A stretch of 64,000 nt of DNA from Pagrus major (lineage: Eukaryota; Chordata; Actinopteri; Spariformes; Sparidae). Within the stretch, counting starts at the first letter, position 1, and each line of letters starts with the position of its first letter. The notes beneath the pieces were generated by a model. That model saw only the letters and a list, made by a program, of their open reading frames with translations, did not search any database and had not been told where the DNA came from. The stretch spans positions 4,049,533 through 4,113,532 of the forward strand of contig NC_133216.1 in the NCBI RefSeq assembly GCF_040436345.1, read 5' to 3'. The position numbers and the translations under genes were made by a program. Shown one piece after another: positions 12,101 through 24,739 of the stretch.

Positions 12101-15100
12101 GAACAAAATCCCCCAGTCCGATGGTGCACAGTGAGATGAAACAGAAGTAGATCCCATCCAAGAACGACCAGGACATCTCCACTGCGCTGAACACGGCCGC
12201 CGGCGCAACAAAGAAAAGCAACAACACCAGAACCAGCAGCAGCAGGAAGTGGACGATGGTGGCCGGACGAGGCTCCATCCCTGAACGGTGCAGGAGGCTG
12301 ACGGGAGCGAGGACCAGAGGGTACATGAGCCTCTGGACGCAGGCGGTGAGCACCAGCATGGTGAAGGGGACTCCTATCAGAGCATAGAGGATGGAGAAGG
12401 CTTTTCCAGTGTCGGACAGAGGAGTGGTGTGACCATAACCTGGAGATTGATGAAGAGGACAGAAAGGATGAAGATTAATAAAAAAAGTTTCTTCTTCTCA
12501 GCTGGACAATATAGTCGTTTTCTATTCAACTGTATATCCCCGTAGCAAAGCCCCATTGTCATTGTCTCAAAAGAGATGGATACTACGAGAGGTAAGTGAG
12601 AACGTGTTTTTGTCATTTAAGCTTTGCACTGTGCACACAGTGACAGTTTCAAACAAGTTCGATGAGTTTCCCTTGGTGACCGTACAGCAGGAGGACTTTA
12701 GGTGAAACATTTCCTCAAAAAAGGTTTTCACAATTTATGGTTTGATCATAAAAAAAAAAAAAAAAAATCAACGTGATCATGAGTACAATGGCTAAAGAAT
12801 TAGTGGAAGTAGTCCCAGGTATTGTTTCTGTAAGAGAAGTGGTAACAGCAACACGATTGGCTCGTGAAGTTGGTCTGCAGCCAACTTCTTCAGTTCAAAA
12901 GCACTGGAAAACAGCAGTTGTGGTCAGTATCAGGGAACTGATGCAGGGAGGCAGAAAATACAACCTGATCTCACAGCACAAACTGCTCCCTGAAGATCTG
13001 CCAACAGGGAGATATTCTCACCAGGCAGCACTGAAACTACTGTGACTGCACCAGATCTCAGCTCCATCTCCTCGGTCACATAAAGACAATCAAAGTGATT
13101 TTTGGTATTAACACAGCAAAAGATACAATACAGACACAGTAAAGAAACATTACAGTCAACTGAAGTGCCACATAGATCCATCCATCCAGTCTGCACAAGA
13201 AGTCATGGCTCCACAGAGAGCTGGTTAAAACATCTGTGCAAACAATGTCCTGGTAGTGGAGTTGAAGACGTGTTTTATTTGGTGCGTGAGTTGAAGTGTT
13301 TAACTGCTTTGAGCTGGCTGCTTCCACCCAGCACCCAAAAATACAGGATCTTAACGGAGCTACGCTGGATATACTGTATACTGAGACAAAGAACCTCAAT
13401 CTGGGTGGGATTATAGTCACAGATTAAAAACTTTAACAGCTAACAACATCCTCGATATCATGAAGCTCTGGTAATCACTGGTGAGACTGGGATGATGTGT
13501 TTCAAAGGTGCTGCCTGGTTGTCATTGGAGCCAGAGAAGGGAGAAGGACTTCATGCGATCAGTACAAAGCTTTCTTTGTCAGAGTCGGCCAACAGGTTTT
13601 AATTCATCATCACCAACATTCAGCAGCAGAGACGCAGACACTGACACAGTTAGCTGGATGCAACTCTCAAATCTTCAAGTTTAAAGTGTTTGACTACAAA
13701 ACCAGGATGATTTGCTGACAGTGGCTGAGCGGTCATTTGTAGTATGAACCTGATAGTACCATCACACTGCTGCTGTGGAGAGTCCAGGCATCACAGGCTT
13801 TGTTTTGTGCTGTGTTGAGGCAATAAGCTCGTGCTTTAAAAGTCTGAGCCCTCATTTCTGCTCCAACACCAAATACATGACGTCACTTTGACTTTAAACT
13901 GGAACTTTCAGGCCTTTGACAAGCTGCAAGCAGTGAGAGTCCTGTTAAAACATGTTCGGCTCACAACTGGATTTACAATGAAGTTACTGTGAATTCAGGG
14001 GAACCCCACGTAATGATGCTCTGTGCTGTAGGTTCAGTTCTCTCATTCATCTTCGCTTTGACTTTTGGTTTTGGAGGATTTTCCAGTTTATTGTTTCGCT
14101 CATTTCCAAGGAATGTTTTGTTTTGTGCTACGTCCCTTTTTAATTCAAACATGTAAGAAACCATGTTTGTTTGGTACACGCCCAGACAAATGTCACATCA
14201 TTTTTTCAGTGAAATGAAAATTCCAACTAATTGTGAATCATATCGCCAAGATAGTCACATATCATTCAGCCCTAGTTATGAGTTTCAACTCCACTGTGCA
14301 AATCTCTGATGAAATAAACTGGGACAAACTGAATATTGAGCATTGCTAAAGCGTCAGTCTGCAGTACAGTGACACAGGCTGTAAACAATCTCACAGTTTC
14401 ACACTTCCTTCCCATCCGTCAACTGAAACTGTCACAACCTAATTCTGCAGAACAACTTCATTGTTCCACTTTAATGTTCCGTATCTGCTGTAGTTGTACA
14501 CACACAGTTATTCTGTACATTGGGGAATTATAACATGACATATAATTGACATTTCATGCGTGTTCACTTCTGTTTTTTACCGCCAGATGCAAATTTTAGA
14601 TAATAAACCTTTGATCATCCGACAGTTTGTGCCCTTCCTTTCTCTCACGTCGACCTGCACTGACCAACATATTAAAGCGTTTGAGGAAGTGTCACGTAAG
14701 GAAACACACGCAGCATTGTGAAGGAAATTCATGCATCACAAACTTCTCCTGAACACAAGGGTCACTTCTGTTCTGCTTCACGCATGAATTTGCATTTCCT
14801 CAGCACCCATGTGAGCGTCTGGCTGTGTGACGTTAAAGTGGCAATGATGCTGCAGGATTTTGGCACTTTGACACCAGCCGTGCTGTCAAAAGTCAGGTTA
14901 CGTCTTCCTGGTTTCTGATTGCTGACCAATAAACTGACACAGCATATAAGACAAACACCAGGTCCAATGGGAGTTCATTCTTAAGACTAACGAGTCTATC
15001 AATTAAACAACTTCAGGCCCACATGATTTTTTTGGTCTTTTTCTCCATCCTCCATCATGTTCTTGTAAGTTCCCTCTGAATGTAATCTGGTCCATGGTTT

Positions 15101-18094
15101 GAATTTTCCTTATTATTGTTTTCTAGTAGAAGATGCATGGATGTAATTTCTGTGACCATAATTTTTTATATTCTAAAGCCAAAATCCTTAAAATTTCAGG
15201 TATTTGTCATTCTCTCACAAAATGTTTGTTTCCATTCTACCAGACAAAGCAGTCATCCAAAACAAGAGGCTTTTTAATTGTTCTAATATCAGAACAAAAG
15301 CATGATTTTTACTCCAAATTGTATTTAGCTTGATGAATCTGTGTGATAAAATAGTGCAATTGTGTTTTTCTGTGCATATTCTCTCCAGAAAGTGAATATA
15401 GTGGTAGCTGTGTCAGAAGTTCAGTGAGTCTGTGTCCCCCTTTATTCCCAGACATGATGTTTTGCAAGAAACAGGAAGTAGCCTACATTAACTGAAGGAC
15501 ACAGGATATCAGATGCATTTTTTGTCATAACAACATCTGAGCAAATTTAACCAGCCGGAAAATTCTGCATGGAGAACTTGTTGTACTGGACGGTTCCCAC
15601 ACAATAATTTGTGTGATTAAATGTGAAGCAGGGAGCCGTTACAGACGGCGTGTTCACTGTCTCATGATCGGGAAATATGAGAATTTTGTTGCTAATTAGG
15701 TATGGACAATATCTGGGAAAATGGTCTTACACTGTTATGTAAGAGACAATGAAAGACGACAAAAACACAAAATTCTTCGTAAAAAATAAACTCTTTATCT
15801 CATGACCACACCACTGACCCTCAGGACTTCAGTCTAATGCCTGTACACTGAACACACAGCCATCGTCTCTGGCCTGTGATTCACTGAAACAATGAGATCA
15901 ACTGCACAGCAACTAACTTTTAGATTAAACTCTAGAGACACTGGATCCTACATTTCCCATAGTGCAACCCACATCTTTCAAACTCAACTCCCCTGTTTGA
16001 AATAGTTATAAAACTGAAGTCTCCCAGCCCAATCTGAAATAAGCGCGGTGACATCTGCAGGGTTATTTTCTCAGACTTTAGGAAGCTCCTGCCAGAGGAA
16101 CAGAAGACACTTTGCAACTGATGAGGCCGTCAGTCCTCTGTGGGATTATTAACTATGACATGCTGAAGGATGAGATAAGATAAGAAGAGATGAAATATCC
16201 TTTATTGTTTCCTTGGGAAAACTTTTCTTGGGCTCAGCGTCACTGAATCAGAGAATACTGATCTCCATATGTAACCAGTAAAATTGCAATTTTGCACAAA
16301 AGAAATACATATTGCACCATAATTACAGCTGCAATGATTAGTTGATTAATTGATAAGGAGATTAAAAGAAAACGTACGTTGCATCCCTAATCATAATATT
16401 GAGCATTCAGGAGTAAAACAGACAACAGACCTGCTGTAAATGTCTCTGTCGCCATGTAGTTCCCCCACTGCAGCATTTAACTGCTGCCATTTAAAGTCCT
16501 GAAGGAAGACGGAACAAATAAGTCTTAAAATATCGATTCGGTCTTCATCTTGGATCTCCACACTTTCGCCCACAAGGTGCTCATAAGAGCTCTTTCAGAG
16601 TGAAAAGTTTGATCCTGCTCAGCACAGACCTCTCATACATAAAGTGAAGAGAGTGGTGCTTTTCATAACCCTCACAGCAGTCTGCACAAGATGAATGAGC
16701 GGAGACTTTCACTGTCCTGACAGACCTGTTTAAATACCATGATTAAACTCTCTAAAACTGGCTGCTGCTTCAAGGTTGATCTTCTACAGAATGTCAGTTT
16801 TTTCTGCACCTTCGTCCACAGATTAGGACGATGGGGGTGAAGCCAGGTATGTGGATATGGAGGTGAGCGAACTGTTCAGGACTTGACTACAGTGTGTTGG
16901 AGCTGTGGTTGACTCTCGGTTCTCTCTCTGTGCCTGCATCACAACGTGTACATTAGATTAACTCTCCAGTCAGTGCTGTGTGCTTCCCACTGCTCCCTCA
17001 GGATGGGTTAAATTAACAGTTTCACCAGGTTGTACATTGTATGATACCCGATATAAATAAAGATTCTTCTTCTTCGAAATGTCTGCTGAGCCCGCTTTAC
17101 AGTAACTAACCACAAAAACCTCTTGTTAAGTATGAGAGCCGTGCTCTTACTCAGCTGCACCCGTCACTTCCTGCCACTTCCAGGTCAGGTGTCTGCATGC
17201 TGTACAGTTCAGACCAGATCACACACACAGGATAACTGAAGCAGATGCTGCAGTATGTTGGTAACTGTCAGTAACCTTCTCTGCTCTCTTTGACATTTGT
17301 CTCATAACTTCAAAATAAAAGTCCCATGAACCTCCTGTTAAAGAGAAATAAGTGCTAAGGAATCCTCCATGTTTGACTGTGAGAAGAGATTTGGGGAAAT
17401 TCTCAGATGTTTGAACAGGAAATGACATTACTCTGCTGTTTTCCCCCTCAGGCTGTTTGCGTCTTGATCTAAACTGACTTCAAGTGAAAGTCACACAGCT
17501 GCAACCTGTGTGACACTTCTGTGACACGTGGCAGAAATAACCAATAAAATGACTGACAGTGTTTGAACTTTGTGGTGTTTTATCTCCAATAAAAAGTCAA
17601 ACTTTTCGTTTCGTTCACAGTTCAATCACCACGATGTGTGATATTACTGAGAATCAGCTGTGATGTTGAAGTTATTGTTCATGAGGTGAGCCGAGGCGAG
17701 TGTTGCGTCGTGCGTAAAGACGCCACCAGGTGACTTTCTCTCGCTAAAACTTCTTTTGTGCTTTTGGTTTGAACTCACCGACTGTGGTGACCAGAGTGTT
17801 GGCGAAGAACATGGAGGATGCCAGGTCCCAGTTTGAAGGCACAGTGGAGTTCTTGAGGACGGACACGCCGTACTTGTTGGCCGTCAGCACTTTGACCAGA
17901 AAGTGTTCGAGGGACGCGGCGTTGACGCAGCTCTGGTTCAGAAACTCCTGCTTCAGGTCTTCCATGTCCTGTCGCAGCTTGTCCTCCACCGGCCGCTCGA
18001 TGCTGGAGAAAACCAGCGCTCCGAACAGCAGGTAGATGATATAAAAGAGGATGAAGCCTGTCAGCAGCAGCCACGACCTGCCTACAGAATGCAT
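5937..18094 (-). CDS. kcnk6: Two-pore-domain potassium channel TWIK-2 (KCNK6), three exons
   Basis: Exons 17779-18094, 12047-12439 and 5937-6187 join to 319 codons plus stop, close to the human 313-residue KCNK6. All junctions are GT/AG, phase 1. The channel sets background potassium permeability in plasma and endolysosomal membranes. Topology read: M1 at about residues 8-28; an extracellular cap with a cysteine (NQSC) and sequons NQS and NST; P1 filter TTVGYG (103-108); M2 about 119-140; M3 about 167-190; P2 filter TIGLGDF (211-217); M4 [14 protein letters not shown]. The second filter reads GLG rather than GYG, as in the TWIK subfamily. MADLHGLT after M4 and a C-terminal YNTI (Y-x-x-hydrophobic, a lysosomal sorting type, human YASI) favour KCNK6 over KCNK1. 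The first intron splits the first glycine codon of GYG, a position conserved in K2P genes. Confidence 0.93.
6188..12046 (-). other. kcnk6 intron 2 with degraded repeats
   Basis: A 5.9-kb intron. About 6300-6660 holds a degraded element with repeated ATATCGATAT-type motifs seen in a common fish MITE. About 9667-10125 is a decayed, internally expanded relative of the 711-1083 hAT-like MITE, ending GCAGATTAATCGTTAATG. A-rich tracts occur at 10176-10203. About 11265-11480 is a half copy of the element at 33540-34122. No nested gene was recognised. Confidence 0.5.
12047..12439 (-). CDS. kcnk6: kcnk6 exon 2: P1 end, M2, M3 and second pore
   Basis: The exon begins after TCTCCAG by completing the GYG glycine and ends at a strong donor (ATGG|GTGAGT). 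It encodes [16 protein letters not shown]2, the basic M2-M3 linker ([15 protein letters not shown]), M3 with a long leucine run, then [13 protein letters not shown] and [10 protein letters not shown]. This is 131 residues with no frame damage. Confidence 0.93.
16165..16388. repeat. Dispersed teleost repeat plus MITE fragment
   Basis: The sequence starts with GATAAGATAAGA followed by CCTTTATTG and a run of TTTGCAC...AAAGAAATAC. This layout recurs in many fish genomes and I recognise it only as an interspersed repeat. A short fragment with GATTAGTTGATTAATTGAT follows directly and belongs to the same hAT-like family as 711-1083. Exact boundaries are uncertain. Confidence 0.5.
16990..17078 (+). 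repeat. LINE/SINE-type 3' tail
   Basis: The motif order GATGGGTTAAAT...TTTCACC...GTACA...AATAAAGATTCTTCTTC is the usual end of L2-related LINEs and dependent SINEs in fish. No reverse-transcriptase frame is attached, so this is a truncated insertion. Confidence 0.55.
17779..18094 (-). CDS. kcnk6: kcnk6 exon 1: start, M1, cap and first pore helix
   Basis: Starts with [10 protein letters not shown]. The first membrane segment is followed by [11 protein letters not shown], the extracellular cap helices with one cysteine, and the pore helix [14 protein letters not shown]. It ends G|GTGAGT within the first filter glycine codon. The start is the only ATG before M1. The upstream sequence (18130-18190) is pyrimidine-rich on + and carries no in-frame extension that I could support. 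Confidence 0.92.
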
Positions 18095-18357
18095 GTCTTG
18101 TTTTTAGTCGTGGATGAACATCAGTGGAGCTGCTGACCGGCCGGAGTTTCTCTCTCTGCTTGCTTTCTTTCTTTTCTTTTCCTCCCTCCCTGTGTGGGGA
18201 CTTTTTTGGGGGCTGTCCTAATTGAACTTGAACCCCTCCTTGTCAACGCATCCTCCTCCCACAGTCGGAACAGGAGGGTGTGTTCAGCTCGGAGTCCTGA
18301 AGTGCATCCTGGATCCTGGAAAAAGTCTCCAAGCGCAAATATTCAGTTGTCCACAGC

Positions 18358-18625
18358 GGTGGAAGTAACTGTATTTAAGTATTTGTACTTTACTTGAGTG
18401 TTTCCATGTTATACTTGTACTCCACTACATCTGTCTGACAGCTTTAGTTACTTTGGTCACACATTTCATCCAGTTTCTCTCCACTTTTCTGCACTTTTGC
18501 TGATTTTACTTACATACTTTTACTCATGTAAGGTTTTGAATGCAGGACTTTTACTTGTAGTGGGTTTTTTCACAGTACTTTTACTGAAGTAAAGGTATAT
18601 ATAATACTTTTTCCACAGGTGGTTA
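18358..18625 (+). repeat. Dispersed fish repeat (GTACTTTACTT-type), copy 1
   Basis: Begins TGGAAGTAACTG, includes TATTTGTACTTTACTTGAGT, ACTCCACTACATCTG and GACAGCTTTAGTTAC, and ends ACTTTTACTGAAGTAAAGG. This motif order is a very common interspersed element in acanthomorph fish. This copy is internally shortened. Confidence 0.7.
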
Positions 18626-19885
18626 TCACAAGTTTTCGGTCACTCAAGAACACATAATTTCTTAAAGTTTCAGTTTACTAGTAATCACTGTATCTGTTTT
18701 ACTAAATTATGAATCAAAGTAAAAGTTTAATAAAGTTGCAAGTTGTTTGAAAAACTTTTACCAGTGTTTTAAAGACATCTTCATGTTTCAGATCAGATTC
18801 ATCAAAGCCCCAAATGATGGTTCTTTAACAGGAAGAGACGTTTGTCTTTGTTTGCCTTTTACAGCTAAAAGTTTATTATCAGGTTAATTTATCTGTGTTT
18901 TGATCTTATTTTCCTTTACTTCATGTTTTATCTTATTGTATTGGCCTCGTCCACAATGAGGAAGATCACAGAAGTCACTTCCGGCTGCCATCTTTGCTTG
19001 GTTCAACCCAACACAGGTGCAGGTGTGTGTGAACAGTACATACGTATCTCTCTAAGATGTAACGGCCTCCTGTGTTATTCTCATATATTGTCTCTTGATT
19101 TCTGCTTTTAGCTGTTTTTCTCCTTCATGTTTTCTGATCCAGATGTTGCCCACACCCTTTTCTGTGCTCTCATCTGGCTCTGGCTCTCAGTTTGAGTCAT
19201 CGACATCATTCTGCACAGTATTTTGGGACAGAGGAACGGGTGTTACCTGTAAATCCACATCTGCACATCCTTAACACGACTAAGTGAAAACAGTTCTTAA
19301 AACCTGCTAAATAATTTTATTTCTTCATGCAAGTGTTCAATATTTTTTTTCTGAGTTTAGTCTCAGTGTCTGTCAGAGATTCTTCTCTGACTGAGCCTCA
19401 GACCTTAAACAACCCTGGTGGTCAGGGTCGGTTCAGAGATCCCGTGATGTCCACGACGGCCTAATTGTTTTTCACACTGACAAACACAAGATCAGATAGC
19501 ACAAACACAGAGCTGTTCCAACACTTGCTATGAAAATGGCAAAATGTATGGATGTTAAGTAGAAATGATTAATTGTGGGCAGCTCCAGTATTAATATGTT
19601 TGTATGTGCCAGTCAGTCTCTTCACATCCTGGAGGTTTTGTTTACATTGGTTTCCTCCGACTGTGAGACTCAGACACATAATGTGATGTAGAATATAACA
19701 TACTGCTGCTGTCATGTCTCCTCAGAGCTGGAGTCGCTTCCTTCCTTGTCATGTTGTGCTGTGGCTGCACGCTGCCCCTGAATACTCTGGGTGAGCTACA
19801 TGCAGTGAACATATTCCCACATGAGGATCACTTCAAGCTAATTTTGAGACATTTTGGGAAATATACTCATCTGCAATGATATGTA

Positions 19886-20292
19886 TGAATGTAACTAAGT
19901 ACATGTACTCAAGTACTGCACTTAAGTAAAAATAAGTTGAGGTATTTGTACTTTACTTTTTACTTGTTTCTATTCTCTGCCACATTTTACTTCCACTCCA
20001 CTACAAGTTGGAGACAAGTATGTACTTTTTACTCCACTACATTGTATTTGTTGACTTTAGTTACTAGTTACTTTGCAGATTACCTGCAGCATCAGATCAA
20101 AAAATGAATCACACATTACAATATTTAGAAAAATGGTGAATATTGGATTTGATAATTGGTCAACTCCTACTATACAGTGTATACATAAATGTAAATATAT
20201 GTATAATTTACTTCAGATACATTTCAGACTTTTTACTCAAGTATTATTCATATGGTTGACTTTGACAATATCTTGACTTTTTACAACACTGC
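19886..20292 (+). repeat. Dispersed fish repeat (GTACTTTACTT-type), copy 2
   Basis: Same family as 18358-18625. It starts ATGTAACTAAGTACATGTAC and includes CTTTTTACTCCACTACATTG and TAGTTACTTTGCAGATTA, with a degraded 3' half. A reversed fragment of the same family lies near 22075-22205. Confidence 0.7.
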
Positions 20293-22414
20293 TTGTTAGT
20301 TTTCCAGCTAATAGTTTGATGAGAAAAGTTAGACCATCATATCTGCACGGTCAGTATGAAGCTACATCCAGCATCTGGTTAGCTTAGCATAGAGACTGGA
20401 AACAGGGGGTAATAGCTAGCCTAGCTCTGTCCAAAGGTAACAAAATCTCACTCATGAAAACATTAAATCTCATTTGTTCATTCTGTAGAAAAACCAGAGT
20501 GTAAGAACAACATGTTGTGGTGATTTTCCTGACTGTGAGCAGTGACTTCACGAAATCTTACTGAATAACCTTTCTCCTATAATTATCCCTGAAGTCAGGC
20601 TTAATGAAAGTTAAATTCCAGCTGCTCCTATCTGAGTCCCTGAGTCGTCGAGCTGTGACCTGCCATTTGTTTTAACAGTCAGGTTGCCAGGCACATTGAA
20701 ACACTCCCAGCATGCTCTGTTAGTCTCTCCTGGAGGTAATCTGCGTCTTGTTTGTGGTGTTTATGTAAAAAGGCCGGCTGATTCATGCGGTGTAAACGGT
20801 GAGGTCAGGGCGGTCTGCTGCCCATAGGCCTGTTTCCTACCACGCAGTACAAAGCTCTGCTATCACGGTGCAGCAGGAAGGCAGCTGCTCTGACTCAGCA
20901 AATAAAGTGCTTAACTCCCTGTGGACCACAGAGCTGCTTCTCTGATCTCACCAAGGAGAGACGTTGGCTTTTATTAACCAGTCGATGTCTTCACACTCTG
21001 ATGTCGTGGAGTTTCCTGAGCAATGCTGCAGACAAACAGTCTAACCAGCAACCGAATATACATTTTATTTATTCAAAGAAATCCCAAGCTTTGAGAATTT
21101 AGACTATGTAGCCAGATTTATCCAGTGATATGTAAAGATATCACAAACATCAGTATCACTCGATCTAAACTGGAGCCAAGTTCAATACATACCTTGTGAT
21201 TGTCTGCACAAACACACATCTTAACCCGTTACATAACATGTTGTTTTGAGTCCCGGTTGAAGATGTCATAATGTGTCCTGATTTATCTGTTTGTTTGTCT
21301 GTGTATTGATAGTTGTTGGGTGACGCCGCTCGTCTGCCTTCAAGCAAAAAAGCAATCATAAGCTCGTGACCGGGAGGTTTCTACCAGCTCAGCAGCGACT
21401 TTAAACTTTCTGCAAAATAGTTTTTTGAACCCCTCCTCTTCCAAAATTCCTCCAGTTTGGTACACAGCATGTGGAGGATTTTAGTGATGTCTCAGTACTT
21501 TGCTATGACAGTTTCCCTACATTTTCTACAGCTGGCGGCTCCTAGATGCATTTTGCAGTAGCAGCATGAAGTCAGAATAATCCTGCAAAATGTTTCTTGT
21601 AGAGAAACACAACAGCATTATGATGAAATGTTAACACTTATGCCGAGCAAGTATCTGTTTTCGATGTGGGTGGGACTAACCAAAAGTTGGTTTAATGTTT
21701 TAAATTGAGCTGCGTTGATCAGAAGTCTTTATATTTATTACTTATTAGAGAACTATTTACACAGCAGCCTCAGAAATGAGCTTTTGTCATCATTTTTTTT
21801 CCTTCAACATGAGTACAGATATTAACACATTTTACTGATGATGCTGATGAAAAGTACATTATCTGCACCGAATACTCGTTTCAGCCGAGTACCCGATAAA
21901 ACGTAGCCATGAGTCTGACCCTATAATCCTGCCCAGGATTTACTTATTATCTAAGAATCAGCAAGATTGTATTTAGGGAGCAACCAAATATGGTCGTGGC
22001 TGATCATCGTATTCAGCAATGGAAAAGGTGTTGTTTTTTTTAAGAAAGTAACAAGCAACTACAGTTATCATATAAATGTGGAGTAAAAAGTATAATATTC
22101 CTCCACAAGGCGGTGGAGTGGAAGTACCAGAAAATGGAAATATTCAAGTAAAGTACCTCAAAGTACAGACGTGAATTGAACTTGGCTACCTACCGTCACT
22201 GCTTATTCAAAATTTTGGTTCCAAATATTGGTCATTTTCATTTCATTGGTCGTTTTATAAAATGAACATGTCACATACGTCTGAACGTCACGAGGAAGCC
22301 GTCAGCCATCACACAGTATCGTTTTATTACATCAGTTAACAAGGCGACAACTCGTTCTCCCTCATTTGAACAGATCAGAAAATATTTTTCTTTTTCAGGA
22401 ATTTTGCACATATG

Positions 22415-22415
<1 letters not shown>

Positions 22416-22501
<86 letters not shown>

Positions 22502-22527
22502 CTCTCTCTCTCACACACACACACACA
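22416..22527. repeat. Large (CA)n microsatellite
   Basis: 42 uninterrupted CA units at 22416-22499, followed by a (TC) run and a second short (CA) run to about 22527. On the minus strand this reads as a long Cys-Val frame, which is an artefact of the repeat. Confidence 0.97.
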
Positions 22528-24607
22528 TGATTCTTTCTGAACATCATCACAAATGATCGAGTTGACGAGTGGAATATACAGGGAAATAAACTTTCCGGGG
22601 TGACGCTATGTAATATTATGTGTAAATTAAAAATGTACAGTGCATCATTGACATGGTCAGAATGTGAACAATATTCTCATAAAAACATTGTTTTGATTGG
22701 CAGCTAGATTCAAGTTTTGCCCGTGAAGTGGACTCAACTGTGAGTGTACTGAAAGAGGAGAGAGGCAGACGGGAAGCCAGACAGAAAGACAAAGACAGAA
22801 AAGAGAAGAACATCATGTGCCAGATGTTTGTGAGTCCACTTCAGAGTGTGTCTGAGAAACAGGAGGCGACGTTTCCCCCTGAATGTGTCTGCTCTGCTTC
22901 TGTAAGCTCGTAAACATTGGCACTTTCATTGGTGTTCCTGTTGGCACTAACTGGAAGACAAACTTGTTTCTCTGAGGAACCAAAACAATTTGAAGATTCA
23001 TTCCTGTCCGTCATTGGCTTTTTTTCTGTCGCAAATACACAATGAAAGCACATGCATCATTTTGCAAAATGTAAATTAAAAATGTAAGACTCATTCTGCA
23101 GGTAAAAATAACACTTGACCTCCAGTGTGATCACATGATTTTCTCTTACTTCTATCATTCAAAAACAAGACTGAGCTTTGACTTTTGCAAGAATCCAGCT
23201 GACGTTGAGATCTGTAGAGATTTGTAGGCGTCCACGCAGCGTTTTACACCGCTGGTTTCTGCTGTAGGGGAGAAAACTGACAGATGACACGTCATGTTTG
23301 AATAAAGATTCCCAGCAGTTACAAGTTCAAGCCACCAAAAAGGATCATAATGTCATTGCCTGTTTTTTTTTTTTCTAACAAAACAAAAACAGCATTTCTG
23401 AGCGGCTGGCTAAAGATTTACAGTGACATTCATACCAGGTGGATGTAACTTTGTAAAATACAACTTAAAATTTAGATTTTCTGAAAGCTTTAAATTGTCA
23501 GATTTGGCATTAAAGAAACAGTTCACCCATAATCTACTCACTCTAATGACTGAATATTCATTTTTCAGAGACCTGTTCCTTTAAGTAATACAAAATTGCC
23601 GCATGCATGGCTCGTTCACAGTGAATTATTCTGTGGGAAATATAAATGATCTCTTTTTGTACGCCCGAACTGGATCATCAACTGCAGCTCAGTGCTAAAT
23701 AACTGTTATTCTAAAGTGCAAATTTAATGTCAATTGTCATCTTGAACTGTCGGAGTCCTTCGCTCTCTTTGCTCTCTTCCATTTCCACATGACATGAACA
23801 CAACATCAGCTCTACTGTCAGAGCTGCTGTAGAATGAGAAAACCATCTTATTGGTTAACTTAGAGGACAAATATTGATGTTGTGGAGCAAAGAAAATATT
23901 TTGGATAAGAATATTTGCAAAAAGCAAAAGATAGGAAGAGGGGAAGTGGGTAAAAAGTGAGGTCTGCTAGTTACAGCAGCCGAGCTGACTGCATGTTCAA
24001 GTGGCCATTAGTGCCTGTTTCCGTACAGATAAGCTAGCAAGCATGCTGACCTTCCAAAATCATGAATGAAAGCAGAAATCATGTGATATACATGTTTTTA
24101 TGTGTCTGAGTTAGTTCCTTGCAAGTCAGTGTTTTTGTTTGTCTCAACCCAGTAAGACAGTTTCTGCCAAAACAGCAGCTGCGACACAGAATTATTTCTA
24201 TTTAGGTACAATTTAAATCCTCTCAGGTAATAAAATAACAGGAACAACATGATGATGAATAACTTGTAACTGCAGGTCATCGCGCTCCAAACACTCTTTG
24301 ACAACCTGCTGTAATCAGGGTTCGAGAAGGAGAATGAAGATGGGAGGATGTCGGTGGGAACACGGTGGCATATGTGTAATGGAAACACTCCACCAGTTTA
24401 CATCAACAGCAGTGAAGTGAACTGAAGTGAGTCGCTCCGTTTTCATCCAGGTCACGTCTTCTCACTGGCTCAGGCTTAAATAAGCAGGGAGTGTGCAAAG
24501 AGTCAGAGGGTCAGTCAGTGTTTGACGAGCAGATAGTCGACATGTTGTGAATCCAGAGTCTCTAAAACCTGGCGAATCACAGTCCAACCAGAGCTGAGCC
24601 CGCACAC

Positions 24608-24739
24608 TTACTCCATGACGTTTCTGTTGTAGTCATACGACAGCCGTCGCTTAGCGGCAGCGTTCTGAGCGTGCTGATTGGCCGAGGGGAGGCCAGGGGA
24701 GAGGCGGCGATTGACTGTCCGGGGAGCAGGTCTGCTTTC
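24608..24739 (-). CDS. Aftiphilin-like exon 5: basic C-terminal tail
   Basis: The acceptor (CTTTGCAG) is in phase with exon 4. It encodes 43 residues ending AAKRRLSYDYNRNVME with a TAA at 24608-24610. The stop overlaps a strong donor-like GTAAGT (GGA|GTAAGTG), so an alternative transcript could skip the stop and splice onward. I found no convincing downstream exon before kcnk6. The tail does not match the human aftiphilin C-terminus. Confidence 0.7.
   Translation of the reverse strand, partial: ESRPAPRTVNRRLSPGLPSANQHAQNAAAKRRLSYDYNRNVME

Larger units (their letters stand above)
12440..17778 (-). other. kcnk6 intron 1 with dispersed repeats
   Basis: A 5.3-kb intron. It contains an A18 run (12750-12767), a dispersed repeat beginning GATAAGA...CCTTTATTG at about 16165-16325, an immediately adjacent hAT-MITE fragment (16323-16388), and a LINE/SINE-type 3' tail near 16990-17078. 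A 90-codon open frame at 12773-13045 (+) shows no recognisable family and is not called. Confidence 0.5.
18095..24607. other. Intergenic region between kcnk6 and the aftiphilin-like gene
   Basis: About 6.5 kb. It should contain the kcnk6 promoter at its left end and the 3' UTR of the aftiphilin-like gene at its right end. A candidate minus-strand AATAAA lies near 22322-22327, far from the stop. Three copies or fragments of a tandem GTACTT-rich dispersed repeat and a large (CA)n tract occur here. Several short frames show no recognisable protein. Confidence 0.5.

Noticed and set aside
12773..13045. 90-codon + frame in kcnk6 intron 1
   Set aside because: Composition looks plausible but there is no similarity I know, no Kozak support and no neighbouring exons.
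22271..22498. 75-codon minus frame beginning with a long Cys-Val run
   Set aside because: Produced by the (CA)42 microsatellite; no conserved sequence beyond it.
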